A stretch of 64,000 nucleotides of DNA from CAUZWH01 sp965224275 (GTDB lineage Bacteria; Pseudomonadota; Alphaproteobacteria; SHVV01): NCBI GenBank assembly GCA_965224275.1, contig CBDCYR010000016.1, positions 1 to 64,000 of the forward strand. The letters run 5' to 3'. The position numbers and the translations under genes were made by a program. How positions within the stretch are numbered: position 1 is the stretch's first letter; each line of letters starts with the position of its first letter. This document shows, in pieces, positions 7,896 to 16,936 of this stretch. Below the pieces are notes generated by a model that did not search any database, was not told the origin of the DNA, and was given only the letters and a program-made list of their open reading frames with translations.

Positions 7896-8756
7896 CTACT
7901 CCGCCACCGCTTTCACTAGCTCCGGCCAACTCGAAGTGGGTTCGTAACCGAGTACCTTGTGGGCGCGGGTGATGTCGATGACGCTGGCTCGCGGATTGCG
8001 CTCGAAGAGCTCGGGCCGGCGCACGTCGAGCATCGGGCCGTAGAGCCGCTCCAGAAAGTCGAGGGTCGGGTCATGGGTGCAAGTGTCGGCCGCGGCGATG
8101 AGGATTGTGTCGAAAGTCACGCCCTCGACCTCGAGCGCCAGGCGAAAGGCCCGCGCCGTGTCCTCGGGCGAGACGTAATGGAACAGGCGCTGGCCCTCGT
8201 CCTCGGCCATGCGCGCGAGCACCTTGGGGATGTGGAACGGGTACATGATGAGGACCGGGCGCAGGCAGATGACGTCGATGCCGCCGTGGCGCACGAAACT
8301 CTGCGCCATCAACTCCGCCGCCCACTTGCTGACACCGTAGGGGTGGGAGGCTTCGAGAGGATGAGCCTCGTCCACCGGGATGTAGTGGGGCCTCTCGCGC
8401 TCGGCTCCGCCGATGCCCGTGACGGCCACACTCGAGCACTGCACGACCTTGGCGATGCCCGCCTCTCGGGCTGCCTGGAGAACGTGCCAGGTACCCAGGG
8501 TATTGGTCTCGATAAAGGCCTCGGGCGGGGCGTCAATGCGGAGGTCAAGACCGCCCAGGTGGATGACCGCATCGTGGCCGTCGAGGCCGCGGCGCAGGGA
8601 GTCCAAATCGCGCACGTCGGCGTGGGCGAACGCGACATCCGCCTCTGGCTCCTTGATGTCGAGCACAGTCACCTCGCAGCGGCCGGCGAGCTCGGCAACC
8701 ACATAGTGCCCCAGATACCCGGCACCGCCGGTGATGGCGACCTTCTTGAATTGCAT
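7896..8756 (-). CDS. NAD-dependent epimerase/dehydratase (extended SDR)
   Basis: This 286-aa Rossmann protein begins MQFKKVAITGGAGYLG, with the glycine-rich NAD motif at residues 10-16. An acidic residue after beta-2 (VLDIKEPE) favours NAD over NADP. The catalytic pair is YGVSK near residue 140, preceded by CSSVAVTG. It probably epimerises, oxidises or dehydrates a nucleotide-sugar or related polyol. Full family length is about 300-330 aa, so it is slightly short but complete. It is divergent from the FAD monooxygenase gene at 9034. Confidence 0.9.
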   Translation of the reverse strand: MQFKKVAITGGAGYLGHYVVAELAGRCEVTVLDIKEPEADVAFAHADVRDLDSLRRGLDGHDAVIHLGGLDLRIDAPPEAFIETNTLGTWHVLQAAREAGIAKVVQCSSVAVTGIGGAERERPHYIPVDEAHPLEASHPYGVSKWAAELMAQSFVRHGGIDVICLRPVLIMYPFHIPKVLARMAEDEGQRLFHYVSPEDTARAFRLALEVEGVTFDTILIAAADTCTHDPTLDFLERLYGPMLDVRRPELFERNPRASVIDITRAHKVLGYEPTSSWPELVKAVAE

Positions 8757-9033
8757 GGATGACCTTTTTCGAGGGTTGCTAGAGCACGTTCCAACTGACC
8801 TCTAAGCTAACACTTCTTCTTTCCGCGGAACCTCAACGACCCGGTATCGCGATGTGCAAAATTGCGGTGCTGTGAAGCCCCCTAATGGATGCTCGATGCC
8901 GCCTTATGTGCTACGAAAAATCCCAACGCTGAGCGCTCGGACACGGTCTTAACGGGGAACTGGGTCGGTGCTCCTTTCCATCGAACCTGTTTAGAGAAAT
9001 TGAAAAAACCGTGGGATTGCCGGGAGGATCAGG
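8757..9033. other. Divergent promoter region between epimerase and monooxygenase genes
   Basis: These 277 bp separate two divergent genes, so both promoters should lie here. I see no strong -35/-10 pair. The only firm signal is the Shine-Dalgarno GGGAGGATC just before ATG 9034. Confidence 0.4.
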
Positions 9034-10290
9034 ATGAGTGGTAAAGCACGCACAGTGGAGATTGCCGGGGCCGGCTTGTCCGGTCTTGCTCTTGCCGTGC
9101 GAATGGCCCAGTTGGGATGGGCCGTCACACTGCATGAGCGCAATGCAGACTTGCGTATGTTTGGCGCTGGTATTTGGCTCTGGGGTAACGGGCTGAAATC
9201 CCTGCAAATGGTTGGCGCCTACGACGACGCCGTACGTCGTGCCAAAGTGATCAAGGAATGGCGCATCGCCGATGAGGAGGGGGATATCCTCATGACCCGG
9301 ACGATGACGTCCCAAGATGGACTCCTATTACCCCCGCGGGCAGATCTCTACCAGGCCCTCATCGACCGTGCGGTCGCCGAGGGCGTGACGATTCGCACCT
9401 CCTCCACCGTGGTTTCGGTGCGCCAGGAGGGCGTCCTCGTCTTGGAAAGCGGCGAGGAGCGGCGCGCCGATCTGATCGTCGCAGCCGATGGGGTCTACTC
9501 GCGCTTGCGTGAGAGTCTCTATGCAACGCGGCTGCTCGATTATGGCATCGAAGCGGTGATCCGCATGCTTATCAAGCATCAGCCCGGCGATCCCGAGGAT
9601 ATCATCACCGAGTATTGGAACGGCCCCTGGCGGTTACTCTATAACCCCTGCACCGACGGCGAAAACTACATCTTCCTAAGCGCCCCAATAGAGGATGAAA
9701 GGGGGCGGCGGATTCCCATCGATCGTGATTTCTGGCGGGAGACCTTTCCGCTCCAGGAAGATTTGGTCAACCGCTTCCGCGAGGATGGCCGCTGGGACCG
9801 CATCGCCTACGTTCAGTGCCGGGCTTGGTCAGACGGTCACGTCGCCATTCTCGGGGATGCGGCAAACGGAATGCCGCCCAACCTCGGCCAGGCCGCCAAC
9901 ATGGCGTTTACCAACGCGATGGCGTTGGCGGCAATAGTGACCGAGGGAGACGATGTTGAAAATTCGCTGCGCCAGTGGGAGGCCGTGGCGCGCCCGCTCA
10001 CCGACCACGTGCAGTGGTGGTCGTATATCTACGGCTACATCCTTGGCCGTTGGCCGGCTGACAGCATGTCGCTACGCGGCGACATGCTCAAGATGCTTGC
10101 GAAGACGAAATGGTTCGATGATGGCCTCAATCGAGGTGCGCGAAGCATTCCGGTCGGGTTTGGCGGTAAGACCGAGTTCTCAACCCATACGATCCCGTCA
10201 ACCGCCGAAAACCAGGACTTCGAGCAGGCTCTTGTGAAGGAGATTTTACAAACCATCGTGGGCCGTCAGATCGCAAGCCGGCTGTCCTAG
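9034..10290 (+). CDS. FAD-dependent monooxygenase (PHBH/UbiH fold)
   Basis: The 418-aa class A flavoprotein monooxygenase shows all three family fingerprints: GAGLSG with E at the end of beta-2 (residues ~7-32), the central DG motif DLIVAADGVYSRLR (~146-160) and the GD motif GHVAILGDAANGMPPNLGQ (~269-287). It should use NAD(P)H and O2 to hydroxylate an aromatic or polyketide-like substrate. GGGAGGATCAGG precedes the ATG. It lies between an epimerase and a methyltransferase, which suggests a tailoring role. Its substrate is not predictable from the sequence. Confidence 0.92.
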   Translation: MSGKARTVEIAGAGLSGLALAVRMAQLGWAVTLHERNADLRMFGAGIWLWGNGLKSLQMVGAYDDAVRRAKVIKEWRIADEEGDILMTRTMTSQDGLLLPPRADLYQALIDRAVAEGVTIRTSSTVVSVRQEGVLVLESGEERRADLIVAADGVYSRLRESLYATRLLDYGIEAVIRMLIKHQPGDPEDIITEYWNGPWRLLYNPCTDGENYIFLSAPIEDERGRRIPIDRDFWRETFPLQEDLVNRFREDGRWDRIAYVQCRAWSDGHVAILGDAANGMPPNLGQAANMAFTNAMALAAIVTEGDDVENSLRQWEAVARPLTDHVQWWSYIYGYILGRWPADSMSLRGDMLKMLAKTKWFDDGLNRGARSIPVGFGGKTEFSTHTIPSTAENQDFEQALVKEILQTIVGRQIASRLS

Positions 10291-10337
10291 ACGGTTGTCC
10301 TGAAACCAGGGCGCGACGAAATTTGTGCGTTCCATGC

Positions 10338-10358
10338 GAAAGGGCGGCGTGCCCTTTT
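10338..10358 (+). terminator. Probable intrinsic terminator after monooxygenase gene
   Basis: GAAAGGGC, a five-base loop GGCGT, then GCCCTTTT form an 8-bp stem ending in a T run, 48 bp past the stop codon. Confidence 0.55.
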
Positions 10359-10472
10359 CGTCGGTCTTGGCCTAGTCGGCTGGCGGCGAGGCAAAGCGGC
10401 TGCTTAGAACCCGACAGTGACACCTAACAGGGCGGCCTCTGAGCCAACCTTTTTCTCTGTGCAGCCATGACC

Positions 10473-10620
10473 GTATATGGCTACGAATTGCCCCAAACGC
10501 CGATGCCTGACTACGTCCAAACCTAAGGGTTAACTTGCCATTCGGTGTTTAGATGTCGGTCTAGGGGCTGCCACCTGCCGTTCTCTGAGGGCACTCGCTT
10601 AGGCCGGGAGTTGACCCCCA
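10473..10620 (+). repeat. Dispersed intergenic repeat, copy 3
   Basis: It contains TATGGCTACGAATTGCCCC, GACTACGTCCAAACCTAAGG, ACTTGCCATTCGGTGTTTAG, ATGTCGGTCTAGG and GCCGTTCTCTGAGGGC, then GGAGTTGACCCC. These match copies 1 and 2 in order and spacing. It fills most of the gap between the monooxygenase and methyltransferase genes (10291-10641), where I see no gene. Confidence 0.75.
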
Positions 10621-10641
10621 ACGGACGTTCGGACCCGGAGT

Positions 10642-11511
10642 TCATGCTGCGAGCAGTTGCTCGATGGGTGCGTCGGCCACTTCATTCACCGGGCGTGACA
10701 GGAAAAATTCGGCCAGCAGATGGCCCTCGGTCTCCTTGCCGGTCGGATCTATACCTTGCTCACGAAGTTGCTCAAGCACTTCTCCCTGTTCGTCGGTCGA
10801 CGTGAAACGGCGCTGATCGAAGGTTCGGCCTTCACACTTCTCCGTTACATAGCCCCAATCATTCAGAGTCCCTTCGATCGTTTCGAACGGGAACATCCGC
10901 AGCACGAAATTGCCAATCCACGGCAACCCGCCTTGCGTAACCGCTGGTAACAGACCCTCGAAACTCTTTTCGGTGATATAGCCAACGCATCCGGTCGATG
11001 TGACCAGATCGACGCGCGCCAAATTCTCCGCCGCAACTTCGGGCAGCGATTCCGATTCGAGATTGACGGCGAGGCCGTCGTCCAGCAGGCCGATTTTCTC
11101 GCCGAATGCAACGGCGCATTCGGCTTGGTCGAGACCCATCACCGAGATGTCTTCTTGGGTGTCGAGACTATCGAAAAAATCCCGACCATGGGCGAGGACC
11201 TCTCCGGCGGTGGCCTCCACAAGCGCCTTCTGGCCCCAAAGTTCATAGAGCTCGGACATCGACAAATCGTGTTTCAACAGCGCCGCATTAACACCGTAGG
11301 AGCAGCCGAGGTCGAGCAGGTGAACGGGGTCGTCTTGCTGGCCCTGCAGGTGGGCAATCAGCTTCTGGAATATCGGTTTAGCGACGCCGGGAAGGGCATA
11401 GCTGAACTTTTTCAACTCGCGGAAATAGGCCCGGGGGTCAGATTGATCGTAGATGTGGTCCCAACTGGCTTTGGCTTCATTGATCTCTTCAAACGCCGTG
11501 TCGGCAGACAT
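10642..11511 (-). CDS. SAM-dependent methyltransferase (class I)
   Basis: The predicted product is 289 aa, starting MSADTAFEEINEAKASW at 11511. The frame extends upstream to 11586, but that leader (arginine- and proline-rich) is unlike a protein start. Motif I is VHLLDLGCSYGVNAALL near residue 60. The acidic motif II/III region and DLVTSTGCVGY follow. It probably methylates a small molecule. The C-terminal ~60 residues are duplicated as a broken copy at 7688-7885, which links the two ends of this 6-12 kb group. Confidence 0.85.
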   Translation of the reverse strand: MSADTAFEEINEAKASWDHIYDQSDPRAYFRELKKFSYALPGVAKPIFQKLIAHLQGQQDDPVHLLDLGCSYGVNAALLKHDLSMSELYELWGQKALVEATAGEVLAHGRDFFDSLDTQEDISVMGLDQAECAVAFGEKIGLLDDGLAVNLESESLPEVAAENLARVDLVTSTGCVGYITEKSFEGLLPAVTQGGLPWIGNFVLRMFPFETIEGTLNDWGYVTEKCEGRTFDQRRFTSTDEQGEVLEQLREQGIDPTGKETEGHLLAEFFLSRPVNEVADAPIEQLLAA

Positions 11512-11876
11512 CGCTTCTCTTTCTGGTGGCGGTTTGGGCGATCCGCGATATGCCCCGCGGGCCGTAACAACCCATGCGGAGCGCAAAACGTCGGCTACGC
11601 ATCAAGACGAAATCCTGATGCAGGCCAAAATTTCATTGGGGGTGCTTGTTTGTGGAACCTAACAGAAGCGGCCACAATTTGATACGGAGGTAAGAAATTG
11701 CGGGCGGCGTAGAGCTCCCGAATGTCGTTTGCTAGGGCTAAATCGTGACCATCGTCGCGCGCTGAGCGATGTCCGCACAGGGGTAAGCTGGACTTTCGAG
11801 TCGGGACCGTCGGTTTAAGGTCCGAAGCTTCTCCGATGGATACGACGTTCACACAAAGTGAGTTCGCGGCTCCGAC
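11512..11876. other. Intergenic region, nothing recognised
   Basis: The 365 bp lie between the start of the methyltransferase gene and the end of the cupin gene (both minus strand). The frames here are shadows without domain features. No repeat or clear terminator was recognised. Confidence 0.45.
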
Positions 11877-12302
11877 TCAGAGCACAATATTGTCGTGTTG
11901 AAGGTCGACCGCTCGTACTTTCTCTGGATCGTCAAATTCCTCGGCACTCATTAGTTCGTACGCGGCAAATAGATTTTCCAATCCACCGGGCTGAAAAAGC
12001 GTCAGCATCTTCGCGGGCCGGAGACATCGGACAGAATGCGGAGTGTTTGGCGGCACGTGAAGCGTATCCCCCTTTTGGGCCTCAAGTTTCCTCCCATCGA
12101 CGGTGAACTCAACCACTCCGTCAATGATGAAGAACGTCTCTGCGTGATCCGCGTGTTTATGAAGCGGGAGCACAAAGTCTGGGGTCAAGTTGTCCTCGAT
12201 CATGCTAAACAGGCCGCCAGACTCGTTAGCAGATACCTTTAAGAAGGCATGGTCGCTTTTCCATTTGAACTCACGACCTTCATTAGACTTCACATAGATC
12301 AT
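11877..12302 (-). CDS. Single-domain cupin protein
   Basis: The 141-aa protein is one conserved beta-barrel cupin. Motif 1 is LPLHKHADHAETFFIIDG (two His, Glu) and motif 2 is VPPNTPHSVRC (third His), which together make a metal site. Such proteins act as small dioxygenases, isomerases or sensors. The start codon and first codons lie in a segment (12283-12326) that is duplicated at 12915-12957 around an IS5 remnant, so the native promoter has been rearranged. The neighbouring oxidative genes suggest a catalytic rather than storage role, but this is only context. Confidence 0.88.
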   Translation of the reverse strand: MIYVKSNEGREFKWKSDHAFLKVSANESGGLFSMIEDNLTPDFVLPLHKHADHAETFFIIDGVVEFTVDGRKLEAQKGDTLHVPPNTPHSVRCLRPAKMLTLFQPGGLENLFAAYELMSAEEFDDPEKVRAVDLQHDNIVL

Positions 12303-12326
12303 CCCATCACACCTTTGGCGAACGTC

Positions 12327-12914
12327 CGACGGACCTGCGCCATGTCATGGATGCGGTCGAATGGCTAGTTATTATCCTTTTAGGCAAGGCCGAACCAGTT
12401 CAGACCCGAGGGACAGCCAGAGCGTGAAAACCACGGAAAGCGGTGGTGTTCGGGGCTATGACGCGGGCAAGAAGATCAAGGGCCGCAAGCGTCACATCGT
12501 CACCGATACACTCGGCCTGCTGGTCGGCCTGATCGTGCACGCAGCCGATATCCAGGACCGCGACGGCGCGCCCGAGGTCCTCAAATCGATCCGTCATCGC
12601 TTCCCCCGGCTGCGTCACCTCTTCGCCGACGCCGCCTACGCGGGACCGAAACTCGAGGGCGCCCTTGAGGACATCGGCCGCTGGAAGCTCGAGATCATCA
12701 AGCGCTCAGACACCGCCCAGGGCTTCGAGCTCCTGCCCAGACGATGGGTCGTCGAGAGGACCTTCGCCTGGCTCAACCGATGCCGTCGACTGGCCAAGGA
12801 TTGGGAGAAATCAATCGCCTCCGCACAGGCATGGATTCTTGTCGCCAACATCCGACTCCTCACAAGGCGGCTCGCAAGGTACTGTTATCAAACATAGAGT
12901 TTCGAGTCGGACTC
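12327..12914 (+). mobile_element. Mosaic remnant of the IS5-family element
   Basis: Two non-contiguous pieces of the IS5 element seen intact at 34831-35762 and 54709-55640 are present. One is 32 bp (12327-12358). The other is the 3' half, from about 12413 (beginning within the codons for DSQSVKT) to the right inverted repeat ending GAGTCGGACTC at 12914. Between them lies about 54 bp of flanking host DNA that is repeated at 12958-13014. Host DNA at 12283-12326 is likewise repeated at 12915-12957. Confidence 0.85.
12361..12897 (+). pseudogene. Truncated IS5-family transposase (C-terminal half)
   Basis: From about residue 20 the frame is identical or near identical to the C-terminal ~160 residues of the full transposases at 34848-35681 and 54790-55623. 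The second catalytic Asp (LFADAAYAGPK) and Glu (WVVERTFAWL) are kept. The N-terminal half is gone and the apparent start lies in unrelated flanking sequence. Confidence 0.9.
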
Positions 12915-13014
12915 TTAGACTTCACATAGATCATCCCATCACACCTTTGGCGAACGTCTCGAATGGCTAGTTATTATCCTTTTAGGCAAGGCCGAACCAG
13001 TTCAGACCCGAGGG

Positions 13015-13366
13015 CAAACTGGACCCTTCATGTCTGCGACGTCCGCTAATGGCATCAGTGGCAATCGTCACCAATCAGGAATTTTCTGAGGCTTTCGTCG
13101 AGGTGACTCCGAGCTTATGCGGGTATTTCCCGCGCGCCGGTGACTACCATCACATCTATTCGCCACCGACCGGTGTAGCGTCAAGCATTGATGTCGGCGA
13201 AGCCCGAGTTCGGTGGGGACAACCATGCGTAAACATAAGCAGATATTCGTCGCTGCGGTTTGGGCAAGTTCGATCCCAAGCCGACCGATGCTGTCCGATG
13301 TGTGCTTCCCCTAAACGCCTGCATCGGTCCGATTGAGAGATTGGTACGGGCCTCCCGGTTCCGCGC
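13015..13366. other. Intergenic region, nothing recognised
   Basis: No gene is supported between the IS5 remnant and the pentapeptide-repeat gene. The short frames here lack domains and ribosome binding sites. Confidence 0.45.
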
Positions 13367-14632
13367 ATGTCCCCGTTAAGTCCCCTCCAAATCGGTGAGA
13401 TCAACAATGTTCTCGTCCACCATCGTCGGTGGACGCGGAACCTTGCCAACGGCAAACGAGCCGATCTGTCGCATCGTAGTTTCGGTCGCATCGATCTCGC
13501 CGGCGTCGATCTCGCTGGTGCCACGATCGTCGGCGCCGATATGAGCGATTGCGATCTGAGCGGCGCGAATCTGAGCGCAGCCGATTTGTTCGGTTCCAAT
13601 CTCAACAGGTGCCGGCTGTCGAAAGCGGCTTTGGTCGAAACCGACCTCCGCGGCACAAATCTAAGCGGCGCTTATTTCGACGACGCAGATCTTCGCGGCG
13701 CGAATTTGTGCGATGGGGTGTTGTTGACGGTGTCCAGATTCCATCCCGTGTTCTCGAAACGCGAAGCCGTCGCCGTCACCTTCACCGGCGCGTCGCTTCA
13801 CGGCGCATCCCTCGATGGCGCAACAATTACCGGCTCGAACGCGAAACGGATCGATCTCACAAGTGCTTCCCTGCGCGGCACAAATCTTACCGGCGCCGAC
13901 CTCTCCGACGCCAACCTCACGGACGCCGATTTCGAAGGCGCAAACTTGAGCAACGTCAATCTATCGCGGGCGAACCTTTCGGGCGCCAACCTGATCAGGT
14001 CGACTATCGCGAGCGCTAAATTAGTTGGCGCCAACCTGGTGGGCGCAAAACTCGGCGGTGTCGACCTGTCGGCCGCCGACATCCGCGGCGCCCTGGTTGA
14101 GCGGACGCTTGCGCCAAACATCAGCAATGCGGTCAGGCTGCACGAGACCTGGATTCGCACACACGGTGCAAGCGGTGAGCGATTGGTCATCGAAGACGCC
14201 GATCTCAGCGCGGTTAACTTGGCGGGTCGAGATTTATCCGGCGCAAGCATTCGTAACGTCGGCCTGAGCGGCGCCAATCTGTTCGGGGCGAGGCTCTGTC
14301 TTACTGATTTCTCCGGTAGCAACCTGACGCGCGCCAATTTGGCCAATGCCGACCTGGCCGGTGTCCGGTTCGATCGCTGTGATCTCGTCGGCACCAATCT
14401 CGCGCGCGCGAACCTTGATCCGACCGAAATGAAGGACGAAGAGGGAACCGCCACCGGCCGTTTCTTTGCGTCGAGCCTGGTCGGTGCAAATCTGAGTGAT
14501 GCCAACCTCACCGACGCACGCTTGCGAGACGCCAACCTGACCAACGCTAACCTATCCGGTGTCACCCTCTACCGCGCCAATCTGGATAGCGCCAATCTCG
14601 CAGGCACTGGGATCGACTTAACACAGCTATGA
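13367..14632 (+). CDS. Pentapeptide-repeat protein
   Basis: Almost the whole 421-aa protein is tandem A(D/N)LXX pentapeptides, for example LSGANLSAADLFGSNL, LTGADLSDANLTDADF and LSDANLTDARLRDANL. These fold as a right-handed quadrilateral beta-helix. Two interruptions, near residues 120-145 and 245-285, break the helix into three blocks. The first ~30 residues are a non-repeat helical cap. There is no signal peptide or membrane segment. Function is unknown; some family members mimic DNA and bind gyrase, but nothing here singles that out. The ribosome binding site is weak, so the start could lie a little downstream. Confidence 0.88.
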   Translation: MSPLSPLQIGEINNVLVHHRRWTRNLANGKRADLSHRSFGRIDLAGVDLAGATIVGADMSDCDLSGANLSAADLFGSNLNRCRLSKAALVETDLRGTNLSGAYFDDADLRGANLCDGVLLTVSRFHPVFSKREAVAVTFTGASLHGASLDGATITGSNAKRIDLTSASLRGTNLTGADLSDANLTDADFEGANLSNVNLSRANLSGANLIRSTIASAKLVGANLVGAKLGGVDLSAADIRGALVERTLAPNISNAVRLHETWIRTHGASGERLVIEDADLSAVNLAGRDLSGASIRNVGLSGANLFGARLCLTDFSGSNLTRANLANADLAGVRFDRCDLVGTNLARANLDPTEMKDEEGTATGRFFASSLVGANLSDANLTDARLRDANLTNANLSGVTLYRANLDSANLAGTGIDLTQL

Positions 14633-14767
14633 CGTAGCTAAATCACGGCTTCACACCGCGGCATCAAGCGGTGGCATCATTCCGAGCCCGAGTTACATCG
14701 AAAGTTGCGGCAAGGTCTCCGGCCGGTGATTCTGGCGCCATGTCAAATTTTGGCTTATTTCCAGACA

Positions 14768-16570
14768 TTAGCGGTCGGCCACGCCGGCCATCCGCAAGCC
14801 TTCGGCGTAGCACTCGAAGTCATCCTCCACCCTGAACATCTGACCCACCCGAGCGCGAATTTTCTCGATCGTCATTGCCGGCTCGACCTTGTCGAGTTGC
14901 TCCCTCGCGGTCTGCGCCTGTTCAATATCTCCGTTGTTGGCGCAAGCCGATATCAGACAACGTAGAGCAGTGGAGTAATTCGGATTCCTATGCAGCGAAC
15001 GACGACTCCAATCGATGGCGGCCTCGTAATTGCCGCTGAAAAACTCGGCAAACGCCCGATGACCCAACCAGTAATGAAGGAAGTGGTCGCGTGGGCTGAG
15101 ACGGATGGCCTGATCCAGGCATTCGACGGCGCGCTCGTAACTATCTACCCCACTCCAGGCGCAGACCGCCCCAAGGCAGGCGATCGCTCCAGAGTTATTT
15201 GGGTTAAGACGGATCGCCTCCTCGGCTTCGTGCAACGCCTCGCCATGGCGTCCCCCCATCCAAAGGATATATGCCAGATAAACGTGGGCCACCTCGTCGT
15301 TGGCATCGATGGCAATGGCTGCCCACGCCGCTTCCGCCGCCTCCCGGGCCGCATCTGCCGGAGATCGCTCCGGTGACCCCCATCCCCAGAATATTTCCCC
15401 AAAAGTGATGAATGCGAGCACGCTGTAGCCTGCCGCATAATTGGGAAACTGTTGGGTGGCTGACTCGCAGAGTCGGCGAGCTTCTACAAACCACTCTTCG
15501 GTGATGCGATTGGAATGCCACTGGGCCCGCATGACGAGCTCGCGTGCTCCCAGGTCCCGCTTATCGCGCTCGAGGGCACGATCGGTCTCGGCCATGTATA
15601 TCTCGCCGCCGACCGCACCGCTGACGCGCTCGGTGATCTCGTCCTGGACGGCGAAAACATCATCGATCTGGCGGTCGTAGCGCTCGGCCCAGATATGGTT
15701 TCCGGTCTCGGCTTCGATCAGCTGCGCAGTGATACGCACACGGTCAGCCGCCCGGCGTACACTGCCTTCGAGCACATAGCGAACGCCGAGATCGCGGCCC
15801 ACCTGCCGTATGTCAACCGATGTGCCGCGGTACGAAAATGAGCTGTTGCGCGCGATGACGAACAACTCGCCAAAGCGCGACAGTGCGGTGATGATGTCTT
15901 CCGAGATTCCGTCGGAGAAGTAATCCTGTTCGGGATCAGCGCTTAGATTGTCGAACGGCAACACTGCGAGCGACGGTTTATCAGGGAGCTGAAGGCCACC
16001 GTTTGGCTCTCCGGTCGTGGTGGTCTGATCAGCATGCGGTTCGCTGATGGCTATCCGGAACACTCGGATTGGGCGCGTGATGTTCTTGACTTCAATTTCG
16101 CCCATGTCCTCCAGAGCAAGGTCGAGCTTGTTGCGGATTTGATCTCGCGCAGCTCGGGAGATGCATATATCGCCAGGTTCCGCGAGACCTTCTAAGCGCG
16201 CGGCGACGTTGACGCCTTCCCCAAGGATGTCGTCGTCATCGATGATGATGTCGCCAAGGTTGATGCCAACACGGTATTGAATGCGGCGGTCATCGGGAAC
16301 ATAGATTTCCCGATCGGCCATGCCTCGTTGCACCTCGACCGCGCACTCCACGGCGTCAACTACGCTGGCAAACTCGACGAGGAGGCCATCGCCAGTGCTT
16401 TTGACGATTCGTCCGTTGTGGTCGGCGATACACGGATCCATCAGTTCTGCGCGGTGAGCTTTCTGACGCGCGACCGTGCCTCGCTCGTCTGCTTCCATCA
16501 ATCGGGAATATCCGACCATGTCTGCGGCGAGGATTGCAGCAAGCCTGCGTTCTTCCCGAGTTTCCGCCAT
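14768..16570 (-). CDS. Class III adenylate/guanylate cyclase with TolB-like and TPR domains
   Basis: The 600-aa protein has three parts. A class III cyclase catalytic domain spans ~8-175: metal-binding D in ILAADMVGYSRLM, then KSTGDGLLVEF, VGINLGDI and GEGVNVAARLEGL. A TolB/FlgO-like region spans ~195-320 (LAVLPFDNLSADPEQDYFSD; VRYVLEGSVRR). C-terminal TPR helices follow to the end. No membrane segment is present, so it is cytosolic. It would make cAMP under control of the TPR-bound partner. This architecture is abundant in Alphaproteobacteria. A decayed relative lies at 860-1147. Confidence 0.93.
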   Translation of the reverse strand: MAETREERRLAAILAADMVGYSRLMEADERGTVARQKAHRAELMDPCIADHNGRIVKSTGDGLLVEFASVVDAVECAVEVQRGMADREIYVPDDRRIQYRVGINLGDIIIDDDDILGEGVNVAARLEGLAEPGDICISRAARDQIRNKLDLALEDMGEIEVKNITRPIRVFRIAISEPHADQTTTTGEPNGGLQLPDKPSLAVLPFDNLSADPEQDYFSDGISEDIITALSRFGELFVIARNSSFSYRGTSVDIRQVGRDLGVRYVLEGSVRRAADRVRITAQLIEAETGNHIWAERYDRQIDDVFAVQDEITERVSGAVGGEIYMAETDRALERDKRDLGARELVMRAQWHSNRITEEWFVEARRLCESATQQFPNYAAGYSVLAFITFGEIFWGWGSPERSPADAAREAAEAAWAAIAIDANDEVAHVYLAYILWMGGRHGEALHEAEEAIRLNPNNSGAIACLGAVCAWSGVDSYERAVECLDQAIRLSPRDHFLHYWLGHRAFAEFFSGNYEAAIDWSRRSLHRNPNYSTALRCLISACANNGDIEQAQTAREQLDKVEPAMTIEKIRARVGQMFRVEDDFECYAEGLRMAGVADR

Positions 16571-16589
16571 TCCTCCCCCTAGGGCGCTG

Positions 16590-16790
16590 AAGAGAGCTTA
16601 TCGCACGGAAGAGGTCGGTTCTATTTCGGTATGGAATGTCCGTTTCGGGTCCACAAATTGCCTTGCTGGACACCCGCTATCGACGGCAGGTTTCGGCCCC
16701 TAACGCGACATTTTTTGATGGAGGGTCTGCTTTACCCTCAACTTCGGTCGTGGTTCGGCTTAGCCCGAAAGGGGCATTTTTAGCCATGTG
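16590..16790 (-). repeat. Dispersed intergenic repeat, copy 4 (inverted)
   Basis: Read on the minus strand it contains AAATGCCCCTTTCGGGCTAA, CGACCGAAGTTGAGGGTAAA, AATGTCGCGTTAGGGGCCG and AAACCTGCCGTCGATAGC, matching the order of the other copies. It lies between the cyclase gene and the IS256 element. The gap 16571-16936 has no supported gene. Confidence 0.65.
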
Positions 16791-16936
16791 TGGACGGCTC
16801 CCCGTTGGCAAGGGGTATTTGACGTTCTGCGAGACTGGTCGGTGCGGCCATGTGTCCGGCCTATTGATGCGGCGTACATGAGCCGCTGGCCATAATGCCT
16901 TCCGTTGGAAACGGGTCCCGATCAAAAACACGCGTT

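Noticed and set aside
7959..8762. A 267-codon plus-strand frame opposite the epimerase
   Set aside because: It is an antisense shadow; the minus strand encodes the Rossmann motif and YxxxK.
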